From CAZGYE01 sp964530165 (GTDB lineage Bacteria; Planctomycetota; Planctomycetia; Planctomycetales; Planctomycetaceae), in assembly GCA_964530165.1 (NCBI GenBank), contig CAZGYE010000048.1, forward strand, positions 1-23,871: 23,871 nt of DNA, in the 5' to 3' direction. Position numbers and translations under genes: made by a program. Within the stretch, counting starts at the first letter, position 1. Every line of letters starts with the position of its first letter. The notes under the pieces are model-generated. The model worked only from the letters and a program-made list of their open reading frames with translations. It ran no database searches and was not told the DNA's origin. This document shows, piece after piece, positions 1 through 8,238 of the stretch.

Positions 1-314
1 TTTATCCCTCATCGCTCCGCAAGCTCCGCGACGAGCGATAAAACCCTATTCGTTCCTATTCGTTGCACTCACAACTCGCGCGGCGCGGCTCAGTTCAACG
101 AGGTTTTATCCCTCATCGCTCCGCAAGCTCCGCGACGAGCGATAAAACCCTATTCGTTCCTATTCGTTGCACTCACAACTCGCGCGGCGCGGCTCAGTTC
201 AACGAGGTTTTATCCCTCATCGCTCCGCAAGCTCCGCGACGAGCGATAAAACCCTATTCGTTGAACCCTATTCGTTGAACCCTATTCGTTGAACCCTATT
301 CGTTCCTATTCGTT
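1..314. repeat. 104-bp tandem repeat array with degenerate 14-bp tail
   Basis: A 104-bp unit starts at 1, 105 and 209; the first two copies are complete and essentially identical, and the third breaks off after about 50 bp. Each unit contains a small inverted repeat (ATCGCTC ... GAGCGAT, 15-nt loop) and the doublet CCTATTCGTT. The third copy passes into a 14-bp tandem repeat, GAACCCTATTCGTT, three times at 263-304, ending with one more CCTATTCGTT. An ORF can be read through the array, but its peptide only mirrors the DNA repeat, so I do not call it a gene. The array may continue to the left of the window. Confidence 0.9.
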
Positions 315-698
315 AGACTGATCCGTGTATTACCTGTAGACTGCTTTGTTGCAGCCTAACGCGCCCGCACGATTCCATCGCAAGGTGAATTGTATCATCG
401 GGTTGCCTGTTTTTCAATCCGTTTGCTGCGTGTTACACCGTTTCTCAATATCGCTCAACGACGAGCGAAGGATGGCAGGGTCAGAGCGCCAGCGATGGCC
501 CTGACGTGCTCAACATGGCCTTCTGAACCGGCCCGCGTCATCCTCTTTCCGCGAGTTGAACAGGAATACCTCTTCCGCACAGTACCGCGTCAAGTGCTTC
601 GGAGCAACCGACACGTATGTCCCGCCGAGTCATGTAGCGACAATGCTCCGCTGCCGGGAGAATCGGCCGCCCCGACCTGACGGAACAGGAGGTGTCTA
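315..698. other. Intergenic stretch with a palindromic repeat word, no convincing gene
   Basis: No ORF here has recognisable similarity or a convincing start. Positions 478-505 (GGGTCAGAGCG ... GATGGCCCTGAC) resemble part of the 78-bp dispersed element seen at 21813-21890, which also contains GGTCAGAGCG followed by CGATGGCCC. The phrase ACGACGAGCGA near 459 echoes the tandem array upstream. A 96-codon ORF at 390-680 was considered and not called, because it lacks a ribosome-binding site and spans the repeat word. Confidence 0.5.
687..692 (+). promoter_or_regulatory. Strong Shine-Dalgarno sequence AGGAGG before a small ORF
   Basis: A perfect AGGAGG lies 6 nt before an ATG at 699. Such strong sites are uncommon in this window, so it is the main reason for listing the small ORF that follows. 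Confidence 0.4.
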
Positions 699-1046
699 AT
701 GATACATATTTGTGCTCACTGCAAATTGTTTTATCAAGCATGTTCTGCCATTTCGGCGGCCGGCGGGTGGCTGTGGTGGAGCGAAAGCGACCCCACAGAA
801 CTGCGAAAGCTCTGGGGGCTCGCCGTCGGCTCGACTCCAGCCACCCAGCCGATCACCATCCGCTCATCGACGGGGCGACGCAAAGCCTTACGCCCCGCCA
901 CCCCGCCCGGATTTCGGCTGTGGTTGTTTGAGATGAGCGGGCGAGCGGGGCGACAGTTCGGCTGTTGGGCAAAGGCGCGCGGTCAGCGGCGGTGGAGTTC
1001 GGCAGGGAGGCCTGCGGCGGGCATTGGGCGGCGCAAGTTCGGTTGA
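699..1046 (+). CDS. Possible small hypothetical protein with N-terminal CxxC
   Basis: A 115-codon ORF preceded by a perfect AGGAGG with 6-nt spacing. The predicted peptide begins MIHICAHCK, giving a Cys-x-x-Cys pair that could bind metal or form a disulfide, then a Trp-rich stretch (GGWLWW) and a basic, low-complexity second half rich in Arg, Gly, Pro and Ala. The first half uses G/C in many third positions, as the real genes here do; the second half looks more like GC-rich non-coding DNA. I recognise no family. Two other frames are open over the same DNA (692-931 and 712-936), which weakens the case. It stands alone, followed by about 450 bp without a gene. The coding call rests almost entirely on the ribosome-binding site. 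Confidence 0.25.
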   Translation: MIHICAHCKLFYQACSAISAAGGWLWWSESDPTELRKLWGLAVGSTPATQPITIRSSTGRRKALRPATPPGFRLWLFEMSGRAGRQFGCWAKARGQRRWSSAGRPAAGIGRRKFG

Positions 1047-1492
1047 CGATGAGAGTGTGAAAATGCGGCCTCGACGGGAGGCTCTCTGTGTCGAGCTGTT
1101 TGGCATGAAAGTTTCCTCAAAAAAAGTTTCTGGGCAACATTTTTGCGCCAACCCCGTTCGCGCTTCTATTAACCGGCGAATTTGCGGCGCAAGAAACTGT
1201 TCCACCAGGATTTGTGGCCGGTTGTCTTGCGCGAGTTACACCCCGAGAGTTGAAGAGCGATTGGCGAACTCTTTTCGCTTTGCTCGTTTGAGTTCTTCCA
1301 GGCCGATCCGGACGCTGAGGCACCAGAATCTTCGAGATTCTGGAGATCTCAACACGGAATGAAATGCTTTCCAGGTACGAAACGTGATAGTCTGGAGCAA
1401 CCGTATTTGCGGCTGCACGGAATGTGTCCTAACTTGCACCGTCGCCGAATCATCGTCGTCGAAGCGGTTCGCTGCTTGATCGATTGGGTTCC
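1047..1492. other. Upstream region of folK, no gene seen
   Basis: I see no supported gene in this stretch. It is locally less GC-rich and contains a perfect 9-bp inverted repeat at 1323-1343. Any folK promoter should lie here, but I cannot point to specific -35/-10 elements. Confidence 0.5.
1323..1343. repeat. Perfect 9-bp inverted repeat with TCG loop
   Basis: CCAGAATCT at 1323-1331 and AGATTCTGG at 1335-1343 are exact reverse complements around a 3-nt TCG loop. No T-run follows, so a standard intrinsic terminator is unlikely. It lies about 150 bp before folK and could be a short palindromic repeat of the kind found elsewhere in this window. Confidence 0.6.
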
Positions 1493-2299
1493 ATGCCACG
1501 CTGTTTCCTGTCACTGGGCGGCAATATAGGTCGGGTTGAGGAGACGTTCGACCGCGCACGGGAATGTCTGGACGCCGATCCGCAGGTGACCCTCGGCCGG
1601 GTCAGCCGTGTTTATCGAACCGCCGCGGTCGGCGACGCAGCGGGCGCCGACTTTCTCAACGCCGCTGCCGGTATCGAGACCGAATTGCCGCCGTTGGAGC
1701 TGCTCGACGTGTTGCAGTCGATCGAGGCCAAACTCGGCCGAACCCGCTCGATTCGTTGGGGTCCACGTTCGCTCGATCTAGATCTGATCCTGTACGGGGA
1801 TCGTCAGATCGAAATACCCCGGCTCCAGGTGCCGCATCCGGCGTGCTGGTATCGGCGTTTCGTGCTCGATCCGCTCTGTGAGATCGCCGCTGACGTCGTC
1901 CATCCCGCAACGGGAGCGACGTTTTGCGAACTGCGCCGTCGGCTGCTCGCTCGGCCGTTTCGTGTGTTCTTGACGGGCGCTGACCGGCCGACACGCATCG
2001 AGCTGATCGAAGTGTTGCAGCCGCAGTTTGACGGCGTGGAGTTTCGTCAGGGGGACGCGGCAGAACCGGCCGGCAACGTCCAGCCGGCGTTGCTGATCTG
2101 GTTGGGGTCGGAGTGTGAGGCAGGCTTTCCAGCCTGCCGATCGGCCGTGGCAGGCTGGGAAGCCTGCCCCACGTTGCGCCTGCCGTGGCTCGACGCATCA
2201 AGCTCCGGCGAGGATCGGACAACGTTTCTCAGGCACGTGTTGCAGTCGGCGACGCTAGAACCGCGCCCTTACAACCGCCCGCTGCGGAAGACGCCGTAG
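1493..2299 (+). CDS. folK: 2-amino-4-hydroxy-6-hydroxymethyldihydropteridine pyrophosphokinase (HPPK)
   Basis: This cytoplasmic enzyme transfers pyrophosphate from ATP to 6-hydroxymethyl-dihydropterin in folate synthesis. The 268-residue product has the family N-terminus (FLSLGGNIG, about residues 5-13), the signature RWGPRSLDLDLILY at 88-101 with the two Mg-binding aspartates D95 and D97, and the following PHP (114-116) and RFVLDPL. The HPPK domain normally ends near residue 160; here about 110 further residues follow. Within that extension, residues about 209-227 are encoded by a palindromic repeat (2115-2172), which looks like an in-frame insertion between IWLGS and LRLPWLDAS. I chose the ATG at 1493 over a TTG at 1484, since the ATG gives the normal family N-terminus. 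No clear ribosome-binding site is visible. The last 31 bp overlap the convergent UbiB-like gene. Confidence 0.93.
   Translation: MPRCFLSLGGNIGRVEETFDRARECLDADPQVTLGRVSRVYRTAAVGDAAGADFLNAAAGIETELPPLELLDVLQSIEAKLGRTRSIRWGPRSLDLDLILYGDRQIEIPRLQVPHPACWYRRFVLDPLCEIAADVVHPATGATFCELRRRLLARPFRVFLTGADRPTRIELIEVLQPQFDGVEFRQGDAAEPAGNVQPALLIWLGSECEAGFPACRSAVAGWEACPTLRLPWLDASSSGEDRTTFLRHVLQSATLEPRPYNRPLRKTP
2115..2172. repeat. REPIN-like palindromic doublet inside folK
   Basis: Two self-complementary arms, GGCAGGCTTTCCAGCCTGCC at 2119-2138 and GGCAGGCTGGGAAGCCTGCC at 2149-2168, lie in inverted orientation 10 bp apart, with GTGAG and CCCAC at the outer edges. The same word, with perfect arms, occurs at 21774-21799 and 21927-21952. 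In the folK frame it is translated as roughly CEAGFPACRSAVAGWEACPT. A doublet of hairpins in inverted orientation is the architecture of REPINs, which RAYT-type transposases mobilise; no such transposase is in this window. Confidence 0.85.
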
Positions 2300-3939
2300 A
2301 TCAGCCAGACACCCAAGAAGATCGACAACAGGAACAACGGGATGATGAACCACAAGGTATCGCCAATCCCGGCGCGAATGATCAAAGACGACGCAACGAT
2401 CAACGCCGAGATCACCACGCCGATGACGATACGGTTGCTCGACCGGTCCAGCTCTGTGATCAGGTGATCGAGGCCGCGGTGTTCGAGCTGCATCTTGAGG
2501 TCATCTTTGCTCAGCTTTTCCAGCGACCTGCCCAGGTGCAGCGGGACGTCGTGCGCCACCCGCAGGAAGGTCTTCGATTCGGCCAGCAGTCGATTGGCGA
2601 CGCGGCGGACGTTGTAGCGGTCGCGGACGACCTGCTCGACAAACGGGGCCAGGTGTGCGGCCAAGTTGAATTCGGGATCGACGTCGTGGCCGACCCCTTC
2701 CAGGGTGATCAGCGACCGGATCAACAGCATCAGATCGCCTGGACAGCGAATGCCGTGACCGGACAGAATGCTGACGAAGTCGGAAAGCATGCTGCCGATG
2801 TTCAGCTTCTCGAGCGGCAGGCCGTAGTAGTTCTCCACAAAGTCCCGGACGTCGGCCCGCAACAGCGGAGCATCGACGGGCCGATACGGCTCACCGATTT
2901 CCTGCATCAGTTCAACCGTCGATCGTACGTCCTGGCGGCAGACGGCGACAAACAGGTCGACCAACTGTTCGCGTTTGTCATCGTCGAGCATGCCGACCAT
3001 GCCGTAGTCGAGCAGGCAAATCGCCCCGTCGGACATGATGCGAATGTTGCCCGGATGCGGATCGCCGTGAAACAAACCCAACTCAAATGCCTGCTTCATG
3101 AAGATGCGGGCGCCGTTGGCGCCGATTTCGCTCGGTGAAATACCGATCAATTTCAGCGATTCCAAATCATCGGTGCGGCAGCCGTCGACGAATTGCATCG
3201 TCAGCACGGCTTCGGTGGTCAGTTCGCTGTAAACTTTCGGCACGAACAGCGTGGCATCGTTGCGGAACAGGCGCGCGAACTCCTCGATGGTCCGCGCCTC
3301 GCGGTTGAAGTTCAGTTCTCGGCGAATGGTCCGGGCGAAATGATTGACCAATCCGACCGGGTCGAAAACCTCGGCTTCCGGAATGTGCCGCTCCACGAGA
3401 ACGGCCAGCTCTATCATCAGCGACAAATCACGTTCGACGTCGCGAACCACGTTGGGTCGTCGAACCTTCACGGCCAGGAGCGTCCCGTCGTGATGCTTCG
3501 CCTGGTGCACCTGTGCGAGCGAGCCGGCGGCGACCGGTTCCGGATCGAACGCGGCGAACAGTTGATCGGCCGGCGCGCCCAACTCGGTTCGCAGCGTCTG
3601 CAGAGCCGTCTCGGACGGAAACGGGGGGACCTGTTCCTGCAACTTTGCCAGCTCGCTGATGACGTCGGCCGGCACCAAATCGGGACGCGTACTGACGACC
3701 TGACCGAACTTGATGAACGTCGCGCCCAGACTTTCCAGCGACATGCGGATCCGCTCCGCCCGGGTGTGGCCGGGTTGAGATTCCAGGCGCTGGCGGAAGA
3801 GGATTCGTCTGCCCCATTGCAGATAACGCCGCAACTGCAGACGCTCCACGAGGTCTCCGAACCCGTAGTTGAGCAACACGGTGGCGATCTCGCGGGTGCG
3901 CCCGAGATTGCGCAAGAAGCGAAAGGGATGCACTTCCAA
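2269..3939 (-). CDS. ubiB: UbiB/ABC1/AarF-family atypical protein kinase-like protein
   Basis: ABC1/ADCK/UbiB proteins are membrane-associated kinase-like ATPases that support ubiquinone or other isoprenoid-quinone synthesis; the exact reaction of bacterial members is unsettled. The 556-residue product carries the family marks in order: KFGQ (K77 to Q80) followed by STRPDLVP, the A-rich loop AAGS (137-140) replacing a kinase P-loop, the lysine in LLAVKVRRP (K158), ELNFNREA (208-215), the catalytic-loop HGDPHPGN (291-298), and DYG (311-313) in place of DFG. Two hydrophobic helices at about 505-550 should anchor the C-terminus in the membrane. Length is normal for the family. The start at 3939 gives a typical N-terminus. 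Its 3' end overlaps folK by 31 bp. The symbol is by family; planctomycete members may act in menaquinone rather than ubiquinone metabolism. Confidence 0.93.
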   Translation of the reverse strand: MEVHPFRFLRNLGRTREIATVLLNYGFGDLVERLQLRRYLQWGRRILFRQRLESQPGHTRAERIRMSLESLGATFIKFGQVVSTRPDLVPADVISELAKLQEQVPPFPSETALQTLRTELGAPADQLFAAFDPEPVAAGSLAQVHQAKHHDGTLLAVKVRRPNVVRDVERDLSLMIELAVLVERHIPEAEVFDPVGLVNHFARTIRRELNFNREARTIEEFARLFRNDATLFVPKVYSELTTEAVLTMQFVDGCRTDDLESLKLIGISPSEIGANGARIFMKQAFELGLFHGDPHPGNIRIMSDGAICLLDYGMVGMLDDDKREQLVDLFVAVCRQDVRSTVELMQEIGEPYRPVDAPLLRADVRDFVENYYGLPLEKLNIGSMLSDFVSILSGHGIRCPGDLMLLIRSLITLEGVGHDVDPEFNLAAHLAPFVEQVVRDRYNVRRVANRLLAESKTFLRVAHDVPLHLGRSLEKLSKDDLKMQLEHRGLDHLITELDRSSNRIVIGVVISALIVASSLIIRAGIGDTLWFIIPLFLLSIFLGVWLIYGVFRSGRL

Positions 3940-4070
3940 GCGGGTTTCCTCCCGAGGCAGACGAACAATTCAGTGGAGTCGCCATTGTACGCAAAATTGC
4001 AGAAACAATGCAGAGTGACCGGTTTGGCCCGGGCGATGGTAGTGAGACAATGTGATGCAAACGTAGTGTC

Positions 4071-4088
4071 TCATTTCATCTGAAATGA
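4071..4088. repeat. Perfect 8-bp hairpin
   Basis: TCATTTCA at 4071-4078 and TGAAATGA at 4081-4088 are exact reverse complements with a 2-nt loop. It sits in the 256-bp gap between the secreted-protein gene and the UbiB-like gene, both on the minus strand, just beside the 78-bp element. No T-run follows in either direction, so a terminator role is uncertain. Confidence 0.55.
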
Positions 4089-4094
4089 CGCGTC

Positions 4095-4172
4095 GGGTGG
4101 CCGGGCCTGACCAACGGAAAGGCCCGGAGGCAATCCATCGGGGCCACCGCATCCGCTCTGGCCCCGCCACCC
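4095..4172 (-). repeat. 78-bp dispersed element with short terminal inverted repeats, copy 1
   Basis: The element begins GGGTGGC and ends GCCACCC, a 7-bp terminal inverted repeat. A second copy of exactly the same length lies in opposite orientation at 21813-21890. Aligning the two by eye without gaps gives about 62 of 78 matching positions, with the ends better conserved than the middle. The internal CTGACCAACGG and CGCTCTG are shared. It encodes nothing and looks like a small non-autonomous mobile repeat. Confidence 0.75.
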
Positions 4173-4195
4173 CCCATTCCTGTGGTGTGACGAGC

Positions 4196-7100
4196 TCACT
4201 GTCGGCAACCGCGGACGTAGTCGATGGCGAACTCGCCGGTTGCGGCTCCGCCGGTCGGATCGATACGAATGCCGGTGATCGTCTCTCCGGACCAGCGCGG
4301 ATGCGAGCCTGTCTTCAGGCGGTACTCGTGGAACTCTCCGTCCGCAACAAGTGCGAAAGTCTCTTTCTTTTCCTCGTCGAACTGCGGCGAGGACTCCGTC
4401 GTCCAGAAAAGCTGGCCGGCACCACCGGCGGTGACTCGCATCCGCAGTCGGATCACCGGGCATGCGTCGCCCCGGACACGAATCAGGCTGCGGATCAGGT
4501 AGGGATCGCCGCCGGTGATTGTGCCCACCAGCATTCCGTCTTTGGCGGTCATCCGCGCGATGTCGTGAGTCGCAATCCAACCCTTAAGCGAATCGTCGAA
4601 CTCGAAGGTGATCCGCTTGACCGGCCAGGGTAGCCGGGACACCTTTCGTACCGCGGCCCCCTCGACGCGAATCACTGACTCGCCGTCATGTGGGATGCGA
4701 ATGGCGAGGAACGCGTAGCCGGCGTCATACCGCCAGCCGGGTTCGGGACCGTCCTCGATTTGGTCGCGTTCCGCGAGCCGCTTGCCGTCGAGCCGTACAC
4801 CGCTGGGCCGATCTACGTTGGAGATCAACACGACACCCTGCTCACCCCGAGGATAGACGGCCCGGAAGCTCAGGCCGCTGTCGTCCCGGGCGGCTTGGGT
4901 GATCTTTGCCGTGGCGGTGATGTGCGTTCGACATTTACCTTCGCCGACGATCACCGTGGCCGGGTCTTCATCGCGGCCCGTTAGCTTGAGAATGTTGCGG
5001 ATGATCTGCCGCGGCGAAAAGATCCACGGACACTTCTTCGCGTCGATGGCGCTGACGTTATCGGGCCACAGAGCGACGTCTTCGCCTGCAAGCTCCTGCT
5101 GGTGGATGCAACTGCGGATGACGGTCTCGGCGATCTGCCGCCAGGCGTAGCTCTGGTCGTATTCGGCCAGCTTCAACAGCGAGTTGGCATATCGCAGGCC
5201 GTTCCACTGCACCGGCCGCCCGAACCATGAGCCTTGATACCACGTCGCTCCGAACACCGGGATGCTCGCCCCGACCAGGAACGGTTTCTCCGGATCTTTC
5301 CATAAGTAGATGAACGGCAGCCCGCGTCGGGCCCAGGTGACGGCGTTCTGCAACCATCGCTGCTCGCCGCAGAAGCGATAGGCTTCGACGTACGCATCCA
5401 CGGCGTCGGCGGCTGCCAGCACGTCGGGCGTGTGCACCGGCACTTCCCAAACTTGGGCCGCGCGCGGCACGCGGAACGATTCCATCAACCGAAGCGTGAC
5501 TTCCATCCGCTCGTACGCCTCTCGGTCTCCGGCAATGCGGGCGTAACGAAGCACTTCGAACGCCTTGCGGGCACAAGTGCCGAGCTGGACGGCGTCGTCC
5601 GGTCCCAGATCGTGGTAATCCTTCTCCTCGAAGGGTCCGTGCCCCACGTGATCGGCGTCGAACCGCCAGGCGCCGTCGTCACCCCTGCTGGCGAGCAGGC
5701 CGGCCGCACTCGCGGGGTTGGCCATTGCCAGGTCGGCTCGGCCGTCAAAGCGTTGGGTATCGAGACGCGGCTGGCCGCCGATCCGTCCCAGGATTTCGTC
5801 GGCCCGCGCGCGGCAGGCTCGTCGTAGGTTCGCATCGGTGCTGACGATCTCGCCGAGCAACAGATCCGCCACGAACAACCGTGGCCGACCCGTTTTTGAC
5901 ATCATGCGGTTTCCCTTGGTCGTCCACCACGCGTGCGTTTGGGGAATCCAGAGCGACTTGAGATAGGCTTCCATCGAAAACTCGATCTCGCGGTTATACG
6001 AACCGTGCGGTAACGGAGCCGGTTCGGGCAAACCATAAAGGCGAATCCATTCGTCCACAGCGGCCAACGCATCGCCCGCACTCCCGTCGGCGAAAAGGCG
6101 GCAGCGAAGACGGAGCGGTTTGCTTGGATCGAGTGGGTAAGGCTTCGTCGCCTCGCGTTTGTTCGGTTCCACGTAATCAGGCACGGTGGGAAGAAACAGA
6201 CCCATCACGTGCGCCCGCTGATTGTCGAAGCGGTCGGGTGAGGCAAAGAGAACCGACGGCCGATCTTGCTTGCCGTCCCATTTCTGGTGAACATCCCACA
6301 ACAGCCCCACCGTGCCATGTGGCGAGTGGATTCCGATGGCGGGGAGGGTGACCATGTTGGGGTGCACGACGTAGCGGAGCTGATGGGGATGTCCCCGGAC
6401 GATGTCCAGCGTGCTGGAGGAGACCTCGTCGTCGACGAGCCATTCCAGTCCGGGAAAGACCGCCTCGTCGCGCTGGAGCACGTGCAGCATGGGGCCGTCG
6501 AAGGCCAGCAGTTCACGCGGCTGGTCGCTCGCCAACTTGTAGTCGGCGGAGATGCTCTTCTCGTTCCCGGCCAGTTTGAAGGAGGCCGTCACGCGCAAGT
6601 TCGTTCCGTCTGTGTCGCGAGCCGTCCAATCGAAGTCGAGACTCGCCACTCCGGCCGTTTCCACTTCGGGCGGATTGGGAACGAATATCGTGTTCTCGTG
6701 ACGGATGCCCTTGCCGTCGCGATGTACGACGCGGCCCAGAGACGGCAACCAGGCGACAGTGTTCCACCCGGAACCGGTTGCCGCCGATAGTTCGCCCGAA
6801 CCGAAGCCGAACTCACTGCGACGGAAAGCGAGGCGGACGTGCTTGTTTTCCAGAACGGCGTAGTCGCGGGTTACAATCGCCTTCAGTTCACCCGACGGCG
6901 GAGGCAACCGAACCTTCGCCCCAACCACCAGGGTCGTCTCGGCCGACAATTCGTCGTCGACATTGTCCGCGCCGGCGAGGACCGAGACCTTCAAAGCCAT
7001 TGTTTCACGAACGGGAATGAACTCCGTTTTCAACACCAGCGATCGGCCGGGAGCCAGACGTTCTGCGGTGCGCACGACGTTTCCACCGGGAAGCGCGAAC

Positions 7101-8086
7101 CGGACCCGCGGATTCAACAGGGTGGCATGGCCCGTGTTAGCCAGGACGCATTCCAGACGGGTCGATACGCCGCGAGTGGCAACCGGAGCGTGAGGACCGA
7201 AATTCTTGATGGCCAGCGTCGGTGCGAAATCGAACGAGGTAGACGCCGCGGCCTCGCCCGACGCCGCGGTGAGATCGACGGTGCATGGCCTCGTTCGGCT
7301 GCCTTCCAGAGTCCACACGGCGGTGGCCTTTTCGTCTGGTCGAAGGTTGCCAAGACGCACCTCGGCCGGTACTGCCTTCAGGCCGAGCGGGCCGTCAAGC
7401 TTCGCGCGAACGTCTCGGGTGAGTGCATCTCCGACGTTCTCGATGGGCACTCGAAGCGTGCACCGCTCGCCCGGACGGGTCGCATCTTCTTCGTGCCGCA
7501 CTGTGCCGAACCGCAACAGCCCGCCGACCCGCTCGACATACGAAAAGTCGTCCAGCAACAGTTCGCCCGCAGCGCCCACGATCCGGGCGCCAAAGTGGAC
7601 CCACTTGGCTTTCGGGTCCTTCGTGAAATTGTATTTCAGTCGGGCGTGGTGCCAATGGCCGTCGCCGATGTGCTGTTCCGGCACGGTGAAGGCCGTCCGC
7701 GACGAATCGGTCTTTTCGATGGGGTCGGCAGTCATGGGGATGGCGTAGATGTTCAGCCCGGCGGCCTCGGCGGAAATCGCCTTGTACCAGAAATCGATCC
7801 CGCCGGAGAGCCGATCGATCATGGCTCCGCGCTGGCCGCTGCCGACTCTCCAATCACGGTTCAGGCCGGTTTCCACCGGTTTTGTCTCCGCGGTACGCAA
7901 CAGCCGCAGTGCACGCCGACCGGAGTGGGCCTCGGATGAAACCTCGACAGTGCCGCCGACCGCTTGCCAGTCGACCGGGAACCCCAGGGGAGTCAGTTCC
8001 TCGAACGAACCGTTGGTACACGGCCCGGCCGCTGCGGCCTGACTCGCCAGGGAGAGAACGATTAGCAACACAACCAAGAACTGCAT
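4196..8086 (-). CDS. Large secreted multidomain protein, probably carbohydrate-active
   Basis: The 1296-residue product starts with a clear signal peptide (MQFLVVLLIVLSLASQAAAA), so it should be exported. About residues 22-190 resemble a carbohydrate-binding jelly-roll (NGSFEE ... DWQAVGG ... LLLDDFSYVE). Residues about 195-390 look like two beta-sandwich modules of CARDB type (IENVGDALTRDVRAKLDG; LECVLANTGHATLLNPRVRF). Residues about 400-680 form a beta-rich middle part, and about 690-1080 are mostly helical and Trp/Tyr-rich (AWWTTKGNRM, YHDLGPDDAVQLG, WYQGSWFGRPVQWNG), like an (alpha/alpha)6 toroid glycosidase or lyase. A second jelly-roll-like module (FEFDDSLKGW ... IDYVRG) ends the protein. 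I cannot assign a CAZy family or catalytic residues. The ATG at 8086 is preferred over the in-frame TTG at 8107 because a strong purine-rich ribosome-binding site directly precedes it. Confidence 0.85.
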   Translation of the reverse strand: MQFLVVLLIVLSLASQAAAAGPCTNGSFEELTPLGFPVDWQAVGGTVEVSSEAHSGRRALRLLRTAETKPVETGLNRDWRVGSGQRGAMIDRLSGGIDFWYKAISAEAAGLNIYAIPMTADPIEKTDSSRTAFTVPEQHIGDGHWHHARLKYNFTKDPKAKWVHFGARIVGAAGELLLDDFSYVERVGGLLRFGTVRHEEDATRPGERCTLRVPIENVGDALTRDVRAKLDGPLGLKAVPAEVRLGNLRPDEKATAVWTLEGSRTRPCTVDLTAASGEAAASTSFDFAPTLAIKNFGPHAPVATRGVSTRLECVLANTGHATLLNPRVRFALPGGNVVRTAERLAPGRSLVLKTEFIPVRETMALKVSVLAGADNVDDELSAETTLVVGAKVRLPPPSGELKAIVTRDYAVLENKHVRLAFRRSEFGFGSGELSAATGSGWNTVAWLPSLGRVVHRDGKGIRHENTIFVPNPPEVETAGVASLDFDWTARDTDGTNLRVTASFKLAGNEKSISADYKLASDQPRELLAFDGPMLHVLQRDEAVFPGLEWLVDDEVSSSTLDIVRGHPHQLRYVVHPNMVTLPAIGIHSPHGTVGLLWDVHQKWDGKQDRPSVLFASPDRFDNQRAHVMGLFLPTVPDYVEPNKREATKPYPLDPSKPLRLRCRLFADGSAGDALAAVDEWIRLYGLPEPAPLPHGSYNREIEFSMEAYLKSLWIPQTHAWWTTKGNRMMSKTGRPRLFVADLLLGEIVSTDANLRRACRARADEILGRIGGQPRLDTQRFDGRADLAMANPASAAGLLASRGDDGAWRFDADHVGHGPFEEKDYHDLGPDDAVQLGTCARKAFEVLRYARIAGDREAYERMEVTLRLMESFRVPRAAQVWEVPVHTPDVLAAADAVDAYVEAYRFCGEQRWLQNAVTWARRGLPFIYLWKDPEKPFLVGASIPVFGATWYQGSWFGRPVQWNGLRYANSLLKLAEYDQSYAWRQIAETVIRSCIHQQELAGEDVALWPDNVSAIDAKKCPWIFSPRQIIRNILKLTGRDEDPATVIVGEGKCRTHITATAKITQAARDDSGLSFRAVYPRGEQGVVLISNVDRPSGVRLDGKRLAERDQIEDGPEPGWRYDAGYAFLAIRIPHDGESVIRVEGAAVRKVSRLPWPVKRITFEFDDSLKGWIATHDIARMTAKDGMLVGTITGGDPYLIRSLIRVRGDACPVIRLRMRVTAGGAGQLFWTTESSPQFDEEKKETFALVADGEFHEYRLKTGSHPRWSGETITGIRIDPTGGAATGEFAIDYVRGCRQ

Positions 8087-8089
8087 GAC

Positions 8090-8101
8090 TCCTCTCCTCC
8101 G
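8090..8101 (-). promoter_or_regulatory. Ribosome-binding site that fixes the start of the large secreted protein
   Basis: Read on the minus strand this is GGAGGAGAGGAG, ending 3 nt before the ATG at 8086. If the upstream TTG at 8107 were the start, this motif would be coding and the signal peptide would carry an extra basic MFRRRGV; the ATG is the better choice. Confidence 0.6.
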
Positions 8102-8238
8102 GAACAAACTTTCCTACGACCGGCATTCACCGCGATCAGCACATTCTCGCATTATTGCTCGGAAAATGGTAGAACTCACAACAGACCTGACGCGGCATGG
8201 GACGGCAGAATGCGCATCTTACTACCTGCCGGCAAGTT

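Noticed and set aside
1..314. CRISPR array
   Set aside because: The 104-bp units are contiguous copies without unique spacers, and no cas gene is present.
1323..1343. Intrinsic terminator
   Set aside because: The hairpin is perfect but no T-run follows on either strand, and no gene ends just before it.
2185..4083. Two long plus-strand ORFs (2185-3138 and 3193-4083)
   Set aside because: Both are antisense to the UbiB-like gene, which carries all family motifs; the plus-strand products are Gln/His/Asp-rich with no recognisable domain.
6839..7939. 366-codon plus-strand ORF
   Set aside because: Antisense to the large secreted protein, and its product shows no family features.
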